Source: Volvariella volvacea V23 (taxonomy: Eukaryota; Basidiomycota; Agaricomycetes; Agaricales; Pluteaceae). From it: a stretch of 64,000 bases of DNA. Shown in pieces: positions 35,625 to 49,231 of the stretch. The stretch covers positions 1,238,536 through 1,302,535 of the forward strand of contig KB722736.1 of assembly GCA_000349905.1 (NCBI GenBank), in the 5' to 3' direction. Each line of letters starts with the position of its first letter. The first letter of the stretch is position 1. The notes under the pieces were generated by a model. The model had not been told where the DNA came from, ran no database searches, and was given only the letters and a program-made list of their open reading frames with translations. The translations under genes and the position numbers were made by a program.

Positions 35625-37898
35625 ATGGGCTTTTTCTCCTCAAGAAGATCAATCGACAATGACTACTTCATTACAACTGCGGCGGCGACGGCGGCAGAGA
35701 GCCCGGGTGGGAATACAGGAGATAGAGGAGTGGTCAAGGTCATTCGTTCGCGTTTCGTAAGTGTCCTTTCCTCTATAAATCCACGGAATGCATCATCCTT
35801 TGGTTTTGGAATCAAGCTCTTTGAAATCTTATAATTATGGAAATCCTCATGATTTTTACGTGTCTTCTATAACAGTATGGCAAGAACAAAGACAAGGGCA
35901 AAGAACGTGAGCATGCACCTCCGCCCACATCCTACAAGCCACATGCTCTATCCGCCGCGGAGGCTCTTTCGATACCCCAACCCCAACCCACCGTGACACC
36001 CCGTCGTTCCGCAACATTTATACCTTCAGCACACAACTCGCCAGCGGTGGGAGCGAGCCCCACCTCACCAGGTCCGGGCCCAACAAAACTACGGAATACA
36101 CATCTTCGCACTGAAGAACATGAACGAAATTCACGCCTAACCACTCCAAATAGGAAGTCGAATAAGCATCTACCAATGCTTAATACCAATTTCGCTACCG
36201 CTGGACCCTCCGGTTCCGCTTTAGCACGACACGGTACCGCGACGGAAGCGACACCATCATCCTCACCAGCTTCGCGGAAGAAGATTGCGGATGCCACTCC
36301 AGTATCCACACCAATACGGAGTACTGCCACTGACAACATTACGTATGTCCTCCGCGCCTTTTGAAATAGACCACTTTAAATTTAGACCTGGTAAATGTTT
36401 TAGGGCAACATTGGCACAGAGGCTCAACGAACTCGCTACTGCAAATGCAGAGGGGCTGCTAACGTAGGTTGCCTAGAGTTGTGTGACAAACTTAACTGAA
36501 TCGTCCCTAGAGATGACGAGTATCGACTACTACGGCAGAACTTGTTCGAGAGATTCTCCACAACTACCACTGTACCCACCGAAGCACCTATAGTGCCTGT
36601 TGCCCGCCCACGTCCTCGTGTGAATGGATCATCACCTGATGGCAGGCGTACGTGTTCCCGTGAATTGGGCGGCAATCGGGCTAATCTCATTGACTAAACC
36701 AGCGTCTTCTGTTGTTCGGCCTCTTTCCGTAAACCTTACTCGGTCCCCTTCAATACAGTCCAAGTCGTCGCGCACGTCTGGCGTATCAAATCTAATACGA
36801 CGTGGGACAAAGCGAAGTATATCTACGAATGACATTAGCGACGCTTCCAGCATGGTTTCTAATGGCTCCGCGAGCAAGAAGTTGTTTAGTTTCTCAAGAG
36901 TCCTGACAAAGAAATCCAGCGATTCCTCTGTTAAGACTGCTGCTTCGCGTCAAGCTGATAATGTCTCAGTTACATCATCAAAGCGGACAGGATCTAATGC
37001 CGACCCTATGTCACCATTTAGTAGTGGTACGGGTAGATCTGCTGCCGGTAGCAGGAAGTATCAGTCACCGCCCTCTTCTTTCCCCATGCGTGCCATAGGA
37101 GCCGAACCAAGATTCGCAGGAAGCCAGTCAAATATATTCGACGATGACCATCTTCAGACTTCTCAGGATATTAAAGAAGAGATCGCAGCTGTGGAGGCAG
37201 AGGCCAGACGACTAATGGATGCCTTCCACGGTCTAGAGTTGACGACAATGACAAAGATTCAACGACGCCAAGCACTTTCTGCCGGAGAAGACGACAGTGT
37301 GGAGTCAACTTGGACCTTGATTCCTCCCGATGGCCAGTCAGCTAGACGACTACCCATTCATGGTGACTCGGATGCTGCATCGACACGTTCAGGGGCATCC
37401 GCTGGCACAGCACCATCGATGGCTCGGTCAGCACATTCAGCATCCGTCAGAAAGGTCGTGATACGGTCGAAATCGAATCTTACGACAGGCTCTCTGGCTG
37501 TGAGCCATGGATCAAAGCCTAGCTCCCTCCACAGGAAGAACTCGATATCCAGCGTCACATCGCAAGAAAGGAAGCACATGCTGAAGAATTCTGTGCCACC
37601 TCCTGTACCAGCTATACCGGCCGCATATGGGCATCTTGCCGCACACAACGCGTCAAGTGTCAGCTTAGCCCGCAGTAATGGACATCTCCCGCTGGCGGCA
37701 GGGGTGGAGGACGATAAGAGTTCCGTGGGTAATTCCCCGTTAAGGCGAATAGAGACGGGCAAGCAGGGGGCGGAGAGTGAGATAGAGGAAATTAGGAGAC
37801 GGCGTGATGAGGTCAACAGCCGGTACGAGGCACGGCTGGAATACCTTCGAGCCAAGCTCAAAGGCGCGCAGCTTCACGAAAAGCTGTTGAAAAAATGA
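35625..37898 (+). CDS. Ser-rich basidiomycete protein of unknown function with C-terminal coiled coil
   Basis: At least five exons: 35625-35758, about 35879-36342, a short one near 36404-36464, one near 36512-36648, and a long last exon to 37898. The protein starts MGFFSSRRSIDNDYF and is mostly Ser/Thr/Pro/Arg low complexity. Two parts look structured. One is ATLAQRLNELATANAEGLLT with DDEYRLLRQNLFERF, a short amphipathic helix pair split by an intron. The other is the C-terminal coiled coil IEEIRRRRDEVNSRYEARLE with LRAKLKGAQL. A region near KEEIAAVEAEARRLMDAF may also be helical. I do not know the family. Disorder and many SP/TP sites suggest a scaffold or regulated protein, but this is inference. 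Confidence 0.75.
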
Positions 37899-38151
37899 AG
37901 TATGGATGTATGGTATGATATTATGGCATTTATATGGATATCTATTCTTTTCATGGGACGAGCATCTGCATTATCAGATTAGACTACACTTCTTGTATTG
38001 TATACCCGGCCCTTGCCGCGGCTTATATCACCGGTTTCCCACTTAGTCCTGGCTCCTTAGTTTGCCTCTCAACGGCGGACCGCCCAATCCAACTCTCGAT
38101 TCAACATTCGTCTCCTTCGTCCACAGTATTCTGTCCCTGACTCTTTAGCCA

Positions 38152-41100
38152 ATGTCACATCCCTCGTCGTCAGCCCCAGACGACCTTGAGAGCCAGTCGT
38201 CACCCAGTTCAACGCCCACAACCAGCAGACCCTCTAACCCAAGGACGTTCAGTCAAGGTTCGCAGTGGTCAGCCACCGACTCATCACAGCAGCCTGGTCA
38301 CTCTCAGTCAGGATCATATCAGTCAGGACCCCCTTCACCTGTGACGAGACATAACCCACCTCCAATTCTTATCAGAAGCAGTTCGGCCCATTCCGCCCGG
38401 CGCGGTCACCGAAGCACTAGTATCAGCAGCTCGCTCGCTGCCACCCGCGCCGGTTTGCGAGATGACGACCTTCTGAGCGAAGTGGACGAGGACAGGGAGG
38501 ATAGAACACGGAGTTCTAGCAGTCGGAGGAGAAGACGCGGCAAGGCTGTAGCCACAGATGCTGCGGTTGACGAGGAAGGAGATGACGAGGAACGAGACAA
38601 TGACGATGAAGAGGAGGATGATGGTGGGGGAGAAGGGGAGGATGATGGAGACGACGATCCTATTACTCTAAAGGAGCGTCAGTCCCTCATAAACGTCCAA
38701 CACCCTTTCGGTTTGCCAATCTGGAAACCGGCCCTTTATAAGAAGTCTCGGTCTGTCACTCGTTATGCAGACCAGGCATTACATTCCGTTCCTTCATACC
38801 AAGCTGAAAGGCATTTGTTGCCTGGAAATATATTCTGGCTGATCGCCTTCGGTTGGTGGTTGGCCGTCGTGTGCTTCCTAATTTCAGCCGTGTTGTACGT
38901 CATCCCTCGAGGCGGCAGGCAGTACGCTACTCTTGTCTTCGGGTTGGGGTGGTACCTCGGCTGGCCATTTGGCAAGTACGTGGAAGGCGTGCTGGACGGG
39001 ACGGATGGCTACATGGAAGAGCAGGATGAGGAAGAAGAGGAGCAAGAGCACAGTGACTCTGACGGAAACACTGTGCGTGGGGTGTCACCGCCTGTCCCCC
39101 AAACATCAGCATCGGCTGCAGATAATGGGGCTACCAATGGAGCCTCGTTATCCATCGTGCCAGACGGCGACCCGCCAGCTTTTCACTCAGGTTCACATGA
39201 AACTACATCCCTTTTACGCGATCCAGAACACCTGCTGCCCCCTCTCAAATCTTACGGTGCAACACCTGTCCGCCTGGCGTCTGCGGCATCCGTTAACAAC
39301 ACGAAGGAGCCCACGTCAGCCCTCATTCTGGGAAAGATATGCTTTTGGCTAGCCTTCATCTGCATCATTGCTCCCCTCATGTTGATCGTGTGTTTGATCT
39401 GCTGGGGATTAGTGGTCACTATCCCCATGGCTAAATTAAACTGGGCTCTCGTGAAGCACATTTTCGCGCAGCCTACCACCATTCGCTTTTGTGCAGCTCC
39501 TCCCGTCGTCGTTATGTCCTCCACCGAGCCGACCTCTGCCAATCCGAGCGCAAACGCTCAGCAACCACCTGCAGATGGAGGCGAGTCAGGCACGTCGTCC
39601 GCTACGACAGCAGTTCCACCTACATCGAATGCCCTGGTGCAGCAGTACGCACTCAAGCCACCCAGAATCTCAGCTGGTCAAGCAGCACCTTCTGGGGCAC
39701 CAAAATCCACCGTGCTGCTGTGTACCTATCGCGGGGCAGGACTTCAATACTACAAGTACACCGTCGGCGGAGTTAACATTATGTTTGTCAACCTTCTCCC
39801 CGTCGTATTTTTCGTCATCTTCGATGGCTTCGTACTTCTACCTCTGGCGGAGCGGCTCGAGCGCGAACACAAACACGTTCCAGCTCTCCTAGGTGTCATC
39901 GCCTCTCAAGGTCTCATCTTCGTCATGAGTTTGCTCAGCGTTATTCCACTATCCTACTTCATTGGAATGGCCGTTGCTTCCATCTCGGCGCAGTCATCGA
40001 TCGGAATGGGTGCAGTCATCAACGCGACTTTTGGATCGATCATTGAAATTATCTTGTACTCGATCGCACTAACGCAAGGTAAAGGACACTTAGTGGAAGG
40101 TTCCATTGTTGGAAGTTTGTTAGCGGGTGTGCTGCTGATGCCCGGGATGAGTATGTGCAGTAGTGCGCTCAGGAGGAAGGAACAAAAGTTCAACGCGAAG
40201 AGCGCCAGTGTGACTAGCATGATGCTCATAATGGCCATTATCGGAGCCTTGACACCCACGTTGTTCTACCAAACATACGGAAACGTAAGTTAATAGGCGA
40301 TTTTATGCTATTGGACGCCCATTACTCATTGATTGGTCATAATTGCAGTTCCAGCTAATCTGTACGGGCTGTCCTAGTGGAAAAGGTGGTCCCATCAACG
40401 CCCCATGGGTTTGCGAACATTGCTACTATAAGCATCCGGATCCAGTGGATGACCCTTTCTATCAATCGACAGTAAAGAGTTTGATGTACTTCTGCGCCAT
40501 TGTTTTACTTCTGGTGAGTACCTGCATTCTATCGTTACTGCATTTTTAACGCGCAGATGTTCATAGTCATATCTCATTGGTCTATGGTTCTCCCTTCGGA
40601 CCCACGCTAGCCAGATCTGGCAGAACCCACAGCCGCTTCTTCACCATCAGCCAGAACTGCCTCTGCACCATCGTTTATCATTCTACCAGAAGACCCCAGG
40701 TGCACGTTCTGCTTCGCTTCGCAGGAAAATCAGCAATGCCGGTCAACTTGAAGGCCCACCTCGTGATCCCACACAGCAACAACCTCAGCACTCCGCGACC
40801 ATTAGCCAGGCCTCTCTACCTCCCACCAGCCCTGTGGTTAACTCGGCAGTGTCACCAGTCACGTCTCGTGTTTCTTATGCTGGTGGACCTCCTCCTCCCG
40901 GAACCTATGCTCCGACTTCTCCCTTGGCTCCTACTACCGTTCCCGTTCTAGAAAGTGTCAATCACGCTGTGAAGACCAACCCACTGCCGGACAATATTAG
41001 TCCAGAAGTTTTCACGAATGCCGTTACGGCTGCCACTGTTTCTGCTTTGAGACACCATGAAGCCTCAAGACAGCAGCATTCAGCAAGGTTGAGGGGATCT

Positions 41101-41957
41101 GGAGTTGACCCAGATGGCGGCGCGCATAGTGGACACGGTGGTCATGACGCACCTTCGTGGAGCAGATTTACTAGTGCCAGCGTGCTATTGGCTTGCACTG
41201 CTTTGTATGCCATCATTGCAGGTATGTTCCCCGATTATCTGGTTTACTGATTATCTAACTCTACGTTTCAAGAATTGCTTATCGACGTCGTCGATGTCGT
41301 ATTGAAAGGTTCAGGGATTGACGAAAAGTTTTTGGGTGTCACACTCTTTGCCTTGGTTCCCAACACTACGGAGTTCATGAACGCCATTTCGTTTGCGTTG
41401 AACGGCAATATCGCTTTGAGGTCCGTACACCTCGCCTTTTATTCACTCGTACCCTTCTAATGAATGCATATAGTATGGAAATTGGCTCAGCCTATGCTTT
41501 GCAAGTTTGCTTGCTTCAAATTCCTGCTATGGTCGGATTCTCAGCATGGTACGATCCTGTTAATATGGGCGAAGTTGCAAAGACTTTCACGTACGTCGCA
41601 AGGAATTCCTCTTGTCCTCTTTGAGTATTTAACTTGACCCAATAGGCTTATCTTCCCTCGTTGGGATGTGGTCGTGATCATCCTCTCAATGTTCTTACTA
41701 ACCTATACCTACATCGAGGCTAAGAGCAACTATCACAGAGGAAGCATTCTTATTTTAAGGTACTAGCTTTTACGCTCGCCACGGGATTGACTCGCTGATT
41801 GTGATGCTCCTTTAGCTACCTTGTCCTTACAGCAGGGTTCTACTTCGCTCCACCAAATGCAGTAGAAGCAGATGGCTACCTCAATGACGAGACGACCCAA
41901 GAATTCCCACCATTAACCTTCCTACAATCTCTGAGGTGGTATCTACCTTTCTTATGA
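38152..41957 (+). CDS. Vacuolar cation/H+ antiporter, Vnx1-like (CaCA/CAX superfamily) with YccF segment
   Basis: A vacuolar or endomembrane cation/proton exchanger; yeast Vnx1 moves Na+/K+ and relatives move Ca2+. Residues 1-175 are Ser-rich then strongly acidic. Residues ~223-275 (FWLIAFGWWLAVVCFLI, FGLGWYLGWPFGKYVE) form the YccF-like membrane pair typical of this branch. A third hydrophobic pair is at ~395-425. The first exchanger repeat runs from ~540 (LLPVVFFVIFDGFVLLPLAE) and includes VINATFGSIIEIILYSIAL, the acidic cation-binding helix. The second repeat has FALVPNTTEFMNAISFALNG and EIGSAYALQVCLLQIPAMV. A large Pro/Ser/His-rich loop separates them. The first exon is 38152-40284; five or more introns follow. 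Stop at 41957. Confidence 0.88.
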
Positions 41958-42672
41958 TTAAAATATTCGCATACTCCACTACAAGCAATGCTCCCTCCAC
42001 TCGCCCTCTACCCTCCACGCATATACCTATCTATTCCTCAAAAACCATGTCACGACTACAATTCCCTCCTTTGCATATGCACACAAGCCCATTCCCACTG
42101 CCCCCACACGAGTTCATATAGTTGAACACCACCCTCGAATCTACGTAGCCTCTTGACTGCGCATCTACCCACCGTTTGTCTATCAACATTGCTTTTTCGC
42201 ATCTAGGCACTGTCTCTTCTGTTGGTTATCAGCTTTCCGTAGTTCAGCTCTTCAATTTCGATCGGCTTCCTATTTTCTCGTGCAACTTCTGTTCATGAAT
42301 ACACTCTACAAGAATTTGTTTTTCTTTTTTTATTTTCATCTCGTTTTCATCCTTATTCAAACTTGTTTTCGCTAGTGCTCGCGATCAGCAGCACATCGCT
42401 GACTCGCCCCAAGGGGTCAGTAGTTATGCCGTCCAATTCCTTTTTTCTGTGTGTAGTTTATCTCTGTTCTCGTTACGTCTGAATATCTGTTTCCAACATG
42501 ACACGGACCAGTTGGTGCATATCTTTATGACTTGTACATATTGAATCGTACATCGTAGTAGTACATTGAGCTACAAATGCAATTTTATGTGTTCTGCTCC
42601 GCTCCAGATTTTGGCATGCCCGTCTGCCGTGAGTATAACAAATCCAGGAGAAACCCAGACCCAATCCCCCAC
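41958..42672. other. Convergent spacer Vnx1-like / DDB1
   Basis: 715 bp, pyrimidine-rich with a T-run near 42320. Probably long 3' UTRs. No gene is seen. Confidence 0.5.
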
Positions 42673-45600
42673 TCAATGAACGTTTTGTAGCCTCTCCAAC
42701 ACATTCTGAAGTTCTTCCACCGATGCAGACAACTTTTCTGGTACAGCCCGTCCAGATATGACTTTCGTAACTTGCTCTGGCTGAGTCCCGATTAAGGAGA
42801 GGAACTGTTCTAGGTAGTCCCCGTCTAAGAAGCCTACTGAGGCCGCGTCTGCATCACTTGCGCCTCTGGTGTTCTTCGGGGCCCGGTACCTATGTGGGAT
42901 AGGATTAGAGGGGGAGGAGTACTTCACAACGCGCTCAAATGGCGTCTTACCGTGCATGGCTAGTTCCACCAACGGTTTCAACGGCATACCCCAAATTCCG
43001 TTGTAGACCCGTAAGTTGTAGCGATACCTGTTCATCCTGGATGTCGACAATAACTCCTATCCGTCCCGATGCCGCAAATAATATTTGGGTCGGTTGGAAG
43101 GTATTGTCGTTTAATTGATCTGAGGAGACTATGGACCCTGTTTAATATGGTAAGGTCATCAAGGGCTAGTCATTGAGTTCACTAGGGAAGGCTTTTACCT
43201 CGAATGAATTTGGTAACTAGATCGCCCAAGTAATATTTCCCGTCCGTTTCCAATGCATACCGGTCCGCTCGGGGGTTGACCAAAGTAAAAGTAGTAAGGT
43301 TCGATGCATCCTAGTATGTGCCCCATTGCTTTGAGAAAGCTGCCCCAAAGACAACGTACTGAACTCACATTCGCGGCGATGAACTGGTGGCCATCAAAAG
43401 CCTCTACGGCAACAGGCCAAAGCGGGCCATAATCCCTCGCAATATGCTTTAACGTCGTCTGTTCAGCATTTAACACCGAGACAGAGCTTATATGATCTCC
43501 AACTATAACGGTAGAGTCGAAGGATCCCAAACTTGCAACGAGGTAGTTGTGGTTCCATTCTGCAACTTTCGTTAGAGTAGGTTGTTGAGAATAATCGTCT
43601 GAGTCGACTATGCTGTACATGTGGACCTACGGAGAAGATGGAGCAGGGCGTTAAGAGATTTCCTGTAGAAAGGAAGCGGGTGAAAAACGTACTGATGAGT
43701 TGATAGCAGCTATAATATTCGAGTCCACAACTGTAATCGCATAAACGCATCCTTTAACATCCAATGATGCCACCAGAGACAACTCCAAACTATGCTCCCT
43801 TGTCCTAAGGTCAGGCAAATTTGCTCCCAAGAGAAGAAGTCTCCCTTGTGATGGTTCCCTCTCTTCCGCTTGGTAGACGTACGTCCCCAGAACAAAGAGG
43901 GTCGAAGGTTTGCCTTCAATCATAGTTTCGACAGTTTTCAGGGCCGTGATTTCTTCGTCTGCATGGGCATGGAACTCGCTCAAAACTGAGCGCATATATC
44001 GTAAGCAAAGATGACACAGGAGCCAGGAAAGTGATTTACCTTTGAAAGTGGTGTCGTCCAGTAATTTAAACGAACTAGAAGGTAACTCGGGATCTCCAAT
44101 TCTGCCTGGTTCCATTCTAGTACAAGCTACACCAAAAGTCTTGGATGAGGGCTCGTGGACAATACGACGTGGGTTGTCCAATCCAAATGGAATCTGGATG
44201 GCCATGAGAAAAGTAGATAAATGATATGTGCTAGTGACTTACCGATCTAATGTGTAACTTGTCCACGTCCTTCACGCGTCCAATATGCAAGCCCATCGGA
44301 GTAGCCAATAAAAGCGCCGAAGGGAACGCAGTAGTATTCAACGGGGCAGCAGCAACAGTTTCCTAAGTCATACTCCAGTATTATAATCCACTTTCCAACC
44401 AGGAAATCGAGGAAGACCTACCTTGAGCATAATAGGTGAGTACCTCAACCTCTTCCTGTCCCACGACAGCATCATGGCTCTATACCCAGCTGCAAATATC
44501 GCCCGATTCCCTTCAACCATACAAGGCGCAAGCGCCACGGGCGTGTGACCCAACGACACTATCTTCCTATCCTTCAACTGCTTATCCTTCCATGCGAAAG
44601 TAACGATCGATCCATCTGCCAACCCAGCCACAAGATGGGGGTTGCTCTGGTTGTGATTACCCGTGTTTTGTACTGCGTCTTCTGCGGCGCCGAAGCTGAA
44701 GAGCGTCAAAGAGCGAACTACGGCAGGAAGTGGCGCGGATTTGCAGACTGAGACAAACCCAGTTCTGTCGAGTAATATAACCTCAATGATGTTAGAGCCC
44801 CAATAAGCCACCGGGATCAGACTTGCAAAAGGCTTCTTGGGGTCCAATGGCATGCAGGAAACTGCTGATATTTCCGAATGACTAGGTATACCAGACCTAT
44901 CGACCAAGGCACCCAATTTAGACCAAGTACCGAATTGAGAAAGAGAAACAACTTACAGGACCTCCCTAAATTTTTGTTCCTCAGTAATACTCAAACTGAC
45001 AAGTTTGCCTCCACTCAGCGCAACGACTACTTGGCTGGGGTTGATACTCGCTGCTACTATGGAAACAGGAAGGGCCCCATTTTGTGGTGCATTCCAGGCG
45101 GCTATTTGCGTATATTCCCCAATGGCGACGTCCCAATCCAACAAGAATGCGCCTGCTGGCGTGACCTGAACAATCATGGAAGAATTGATGTACGAGGCCT
45201 TTCCACTAGCGCCAATAGTTCTCCTCATAACATTCGCTATGGCGAGGGTGGGCTGAGAAAGTGTAAGACTCCGAGAACTAAAATCTGTGACATGAACAAG
45301 AGTAGTGGCATTTGTAGTCGCGTTGTTCTCGATGCGGAAAAGGTATGTCTCAAGAAGAGTAGATGCCGCAAGGTGTGTATGAGTCCTGTCCTCCTATGTC
45401 AATATATGCGCCATACAAAAGTAAAGGAAACATACTCGTCTTCAAAGTGCGCTTTAATCGGCCAAACATTAGTAACATTGACCAAGCCTGGAACTTCCGC
45501 CAATTCCGAGAAATCAGCACCGCTTCTAATAATGTTGACACTGCCCGTGTTCCTCCCACCCGAGCAAGTGATAATTTGGCGCTAAGTCAACAATCTTCAG

Positions 45601-47266
45601 CAAAGCCTCGCGCTGACGTGGTGGAAAACACATACCTGACCATCATTGTTCAGATCAACAAGCGCAGCGTCCATGATCGGCGCAATGTTATTATAGTTGC
45701 TTATTGTCTGTAAGAAAGACCCGGTTGTTCGAACGACCACACCTTTTGATACATCTTGGAGCTCCATATCCACATCTTCCGTTGCTGGGGCTTTTCCCTT
45801 GTCCTTCCTCTTCCCATTTGACAAACTTCCGGGTGAAGCTGTAGGAACCTCGGGAGGAATGGGAAGAGTCGGACGATCGCGAAGTGTTGTGGCCGTCGGG
45901 GTTATTTGGAGGACTTTGGAGTCACCAACATGGGAGCCTACGTAGAGGACTTGGGCAGAAAGGTGCGTCAAAGTAGCAGGAGATGAGGTCTGGCAGATGA
46001 CATCAGTACTCCCATCACACGTAGTATCGCAGGCATACCTCTCCTAGAGGGATCAAAACCAAGCCTTGTTCCTGCAATGCCTCAAGTGAGAGTAAGGCGA
46101 GACGACCATATGCGTCACCCAAAATGAATCGACGCTCGGTGACTTCGCACCAACTACGCCAAAAGTCAGGGCATGTTGAATAAATGAGGACAAATACTCG
46201 CTTACGCCGTTATCTCCCCCCAAGGCCACGGCACAGCCGCCTTCGCCTTCCGCCTCCTGCTCTCCCTCTCTTTCTCTTTTTCCTTGGCCTTACTCACCTC
46301 AGCGGGATCACTACTATTCTTTCGTGACTCGAGGCGGCGTTTCTTTCCCTTAGCCTTCTCCTGCCCATCGAAGCCCAACAGTTCGTAGAGCAATATACTC
46401 TTCCCTCCGACCACCAAGACACCACCAAGCGAGTCTTCATCAATAACTGATGGCGGTACAGGAATAAGATGCGGAACCAATTCAGTTGGGAACGGGAAAG
46501 TCTTCAATGAAAGAACTGTGGGTTGGAACAAAACCGAAGGTGTAATGGATAGTTCCAAGTCTTCGAGCAATAAATCGCGGGCAAGCAGTTGCAGCCTTTC
46601 TTGGTAATCTACATGCAGGATGCCTATCACGTAGTCACCCTCTGGTGCAGGCAGGAATGTTATGTTTAGGACGTTTAATTCTGGTAGTCTTTGTGACAAA
46701 AGTCAGCGGAATTCGGTGTTGATAGGCACAGTGCGTACGAAACGTCATAGTCCTCTTGATAGTTGCCACCTTTGAAAGTAATGACTTTGAGCTTCCCTGT
46801 ATAAACGCTTACAAGGGCCAGCTTCCCGGAAGGGTGAATCAGAATAGTGTGACAGAACTCTGCTGGTCGTGGCGTGCGCTCGAACAGTTGCAGTTGCTTC
46901 TTAACTACCAGTTGTCTAGTGGCACCCTCTGGTTCGATATACGAGAACACAAGCAGCTCTGGTTCTGGATGACCAGTGAGTACGAGTACGTTCGAGCGGT
47001 GTGTGCCCTGGCGCCGTCGTTATCTCAGCCACTCCATACGATGTGATCCATATCAGACTCACAGGAATTGGTATAGCTTTGACACAATGAATCCGACCAA
47101 GTATTTCTGTAGCACATTCAAGCTGTAGCCCATGTGGTTGCAATGAGTGCACCTCAATTCTGTTCAACTTGGCCACGACAAGATGATCAAGTTCAGGAGT
47201 AGATAGACTACATTTGATCGAGCCCAACACAGAAGAAGGCGGGTGGAACGTTGCAACAACCCTCAT
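42673..47266 (-). CDS. DDB1: DNA damage-binding protein 1 (DDB1), CUL4 adaptor
   Basis: DDB1 is the three-propeller adaptor that links Cul4 to substrate receptors in the nucleus. The N-terminus reads MRVVATFHPPSSVLGSIKC and LDHLVVAKLNRIEVHSL, the classic DDB1/CPSF-A start, followed by TRQLVVKKQLQLFERTPRPA. The middle contains IPSHSEISAVSC and SFGAAEDAV; a DNLRRI-like LDNPRRIVHEPSSKTFGV block follows. The C-terminus has YNHNYLVASLG-like text (EWNHNYLVASLG), VSVLNAEQTTLKHIARDYG, GRIGVIVDIQDEQV and GFLDGDYLEQFLSL, ending at 42673. Many introns. A charged Lys/Glu/Arg insert (about 46250-46340) lies in the first third. Length (about 1,150 residues) fits DDB1 better than CPSF160 or SF3B3. Confidence 0.92.
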
Positions 47267-47429
47267 AGCAAAAGATCAGTTACAAGACCAGCAAGACGAG
47301 ACGATAGAAGTGCTCGTCGATGTGGTAGACGATGAGGAAGAGCAATGAATAAGCACGGGATTGAGAAGCTTAAGAGCGATGATGCATCATCCTTCCAAGT
47401 ATGGAACGGCTATACCGGCCCGTCGAAGG

Positions 47430-48220
47430 TCACACGGCGGTCATAGTCCCATCGTCGTTCATCACAATGTCCTCTCCATCTCTTTCGTCGCCATCGTCGT
47501 CTCCCTCCATTCCATTCCGCTTTACAAATTGATCCAACAGTGTTGGTTCCGTTGTGATATTCTTTCTTTCACCTTTTGGCTTGTCACGCTTCGGCGCATT
47601 AGTTGGTGCAGTCCATGGTATAATTTCTATTTCACAACGTCCAGCCTGGGGTTGAGCGCGAGATAGGTATGTGGACAAACCTTCAAGAAACAAAAACTCA
47701 TCCTCTCTTCGCACAACCGTGGCTGGCAGTACCTCGTTTAGTAGACAAGCAAGGTGCCAAAAAGTGGTACGCGCACCAATGTCTTTGTGCTGCACGGTAG
47801 CCCTGTTTTCTCGCTCTGCCACGCGTTGAGCATGTCCAGCCAACCTCTTAATAAACTCCTCAGTCGCCAACGATATTAGAAAGGTCGCATCCTTTGCCAC
47901 AATGGGTATATCCTAAATAACCAACAATCAGCACGCGCTTTCCTTGCCATTGAACGACGCACCTTGTCCGCTTTTATGATCTTCTGCACTCTCGAAAACG
48001 GAAGTAGAGACTTTCCCCGTTCTCGTGTTAATTCTACCGGCTCCCTTTTCTCTCGTTTCTTCTTTTCTGTCGGCGCGTCTGTACGATCTTGGTTGACACC
48101 TTGTGTATCGTCGTCCTGCTTCTCGAACGCCTGTGCATCGGCAACTTGCATCTCCATCATCTGTGTCTCTACTGTCGAGACTTGCGATTCATCTGCCGCA
48201 CTTGTTAGGGAGGTGGACAT
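47430..48220 (-). CDS. Histone-fold protein, Dpb3/POLE4-like (NF-YC superfamily)
   Basis: The histone fold starts at residue ~65 with LPFSRVQKIIKADKDIPIVA and ATFLISLATEEFIKRLAGHA, then RATVQHKDIA and the last helix EDEFLFLEGLS. This pattern fits the small subunit of DNA polymerase epsilon (Dpb3/POLE4) or a CHRAC-type partner. It lacks the NF-YC DNA-contact sequence. The N-terminus is Gln/Asp-rich with a KKKREKREP patch; the C-terminus is acidic. Exon 1 is 47963-48220; the next begins at 47912. The intron 47723-47776 (donor GTGCGC, branch CTACTAAAC, acceptor GCCAG) is 54 nt and stop-free, so retention would add 18 residues in frame. It sits 163 bp upstream of DDB1, same strand. Confidence 0.8.
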
Positions 48221-48458
48221 CGTGGATCTGAATTAAGTGCTTGATTAGATGCGTGACAGACGCGTTGAATGCATGTCACGCTGGATACCAGCTCGCACAT
48301 GCATGGGTATAAGAGGATAGGTGGAGTGGATACATGTACGGTGCCTTGTATTAGTATCAGCCAGTAAAGCATGTCCTGCCCAACCTAAGCCATGCTGTAG
48401 CAACAAACATCACGCCTAATGTCTGCCGGGTATCAATAGCAGCCCATCCTCCATACAA

Positions 48459-49231
48459 CTACAGCCGAGCCGATAGCTTCTTGACTAAATCAGTAGCGTC
48501 ATCATCGTCTAAATCCCCTCTAGACTCGAATTCAAGTTGGTGCATACGCCTTATTGACAAAGGCGGCGAGCTGGCACTTGAGTTGTCCTTCCGTGTTGGC
48601 TGTTCCGGTGTTGATGCTTTCGGCGTTGGCTTGTCGAATGTGGGAGCGGGTATAATATGATAGTGGACCTAAGTATAATCAGGATGTGAGCACTTGAGCT
48701 GCTGCACGATGATGATACGAACATGGGGTACGGCCTGTGCGTATTCTTGGTTGCATACGATATTCAGAGCGGTATTATTCATTGCTGTTGGATGTTTTAC
48801 ATCAGATGACCACAAAAGTACAAGCAGTCAGGCTCACCTTTCGTTAGTGCGTTGGCGACTTTGGATACTGCCTCTCCTATTGCAGCTGCCAGCTCAGGAG
48901 GAAGCTCCGACACTCTTGCATAGTGTTCTTTTGGAATGACGAGTGTATGGCCTTTCCTCAGCGGCATGATATCTACTTGGCCAAGAGCAGAGCAGGGGGC
49001 AACAAGCAATATCCCAAGAAAGATACCATAACTGCCCAGTCAGCATTCACATCACGAAATAAAACACCAGCCAGAGCGATACACACCGAGGATAGCCAGA
49101 ACCTTGTCATTCTCATACACTCTATACCCCGGGAGCTCGTTCCGTACGATATTGCAAAAGGCACACGAGCCATCTTTGAGCCAGGGTTGCCTTGGACGAT
49201 CGACATGGGCCTTGATCATGAATGAAGTCAT
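48459..49231 (-). CDS. HIT-family nucleotide hydrolase
   Basis: HIT proteins hydrolyse nucleotide phosphoramidates or adenylylated substrates. The N-terminus has GSCAFCNIVRNELPGYRVYE, with the CxxC-like zinc pair (Cys-Ala-Phe-Cys) and the usual ENDKVLAI. The second block DIMPLRKGHTLVIPKEHYAR follows, and the active-site histidine triad HVHYHIIP is intact. The C-terminal ~50 residues are polar with an acidic DLDDDDATDL tail. The start at 49231 and the stop at 48459 were placed from the frame; three or four introns. It fits the Hnt1/HINT branch with a longer tail. It is divergent from the methyltransferase gene (281 bp). Confidence 0.87.
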
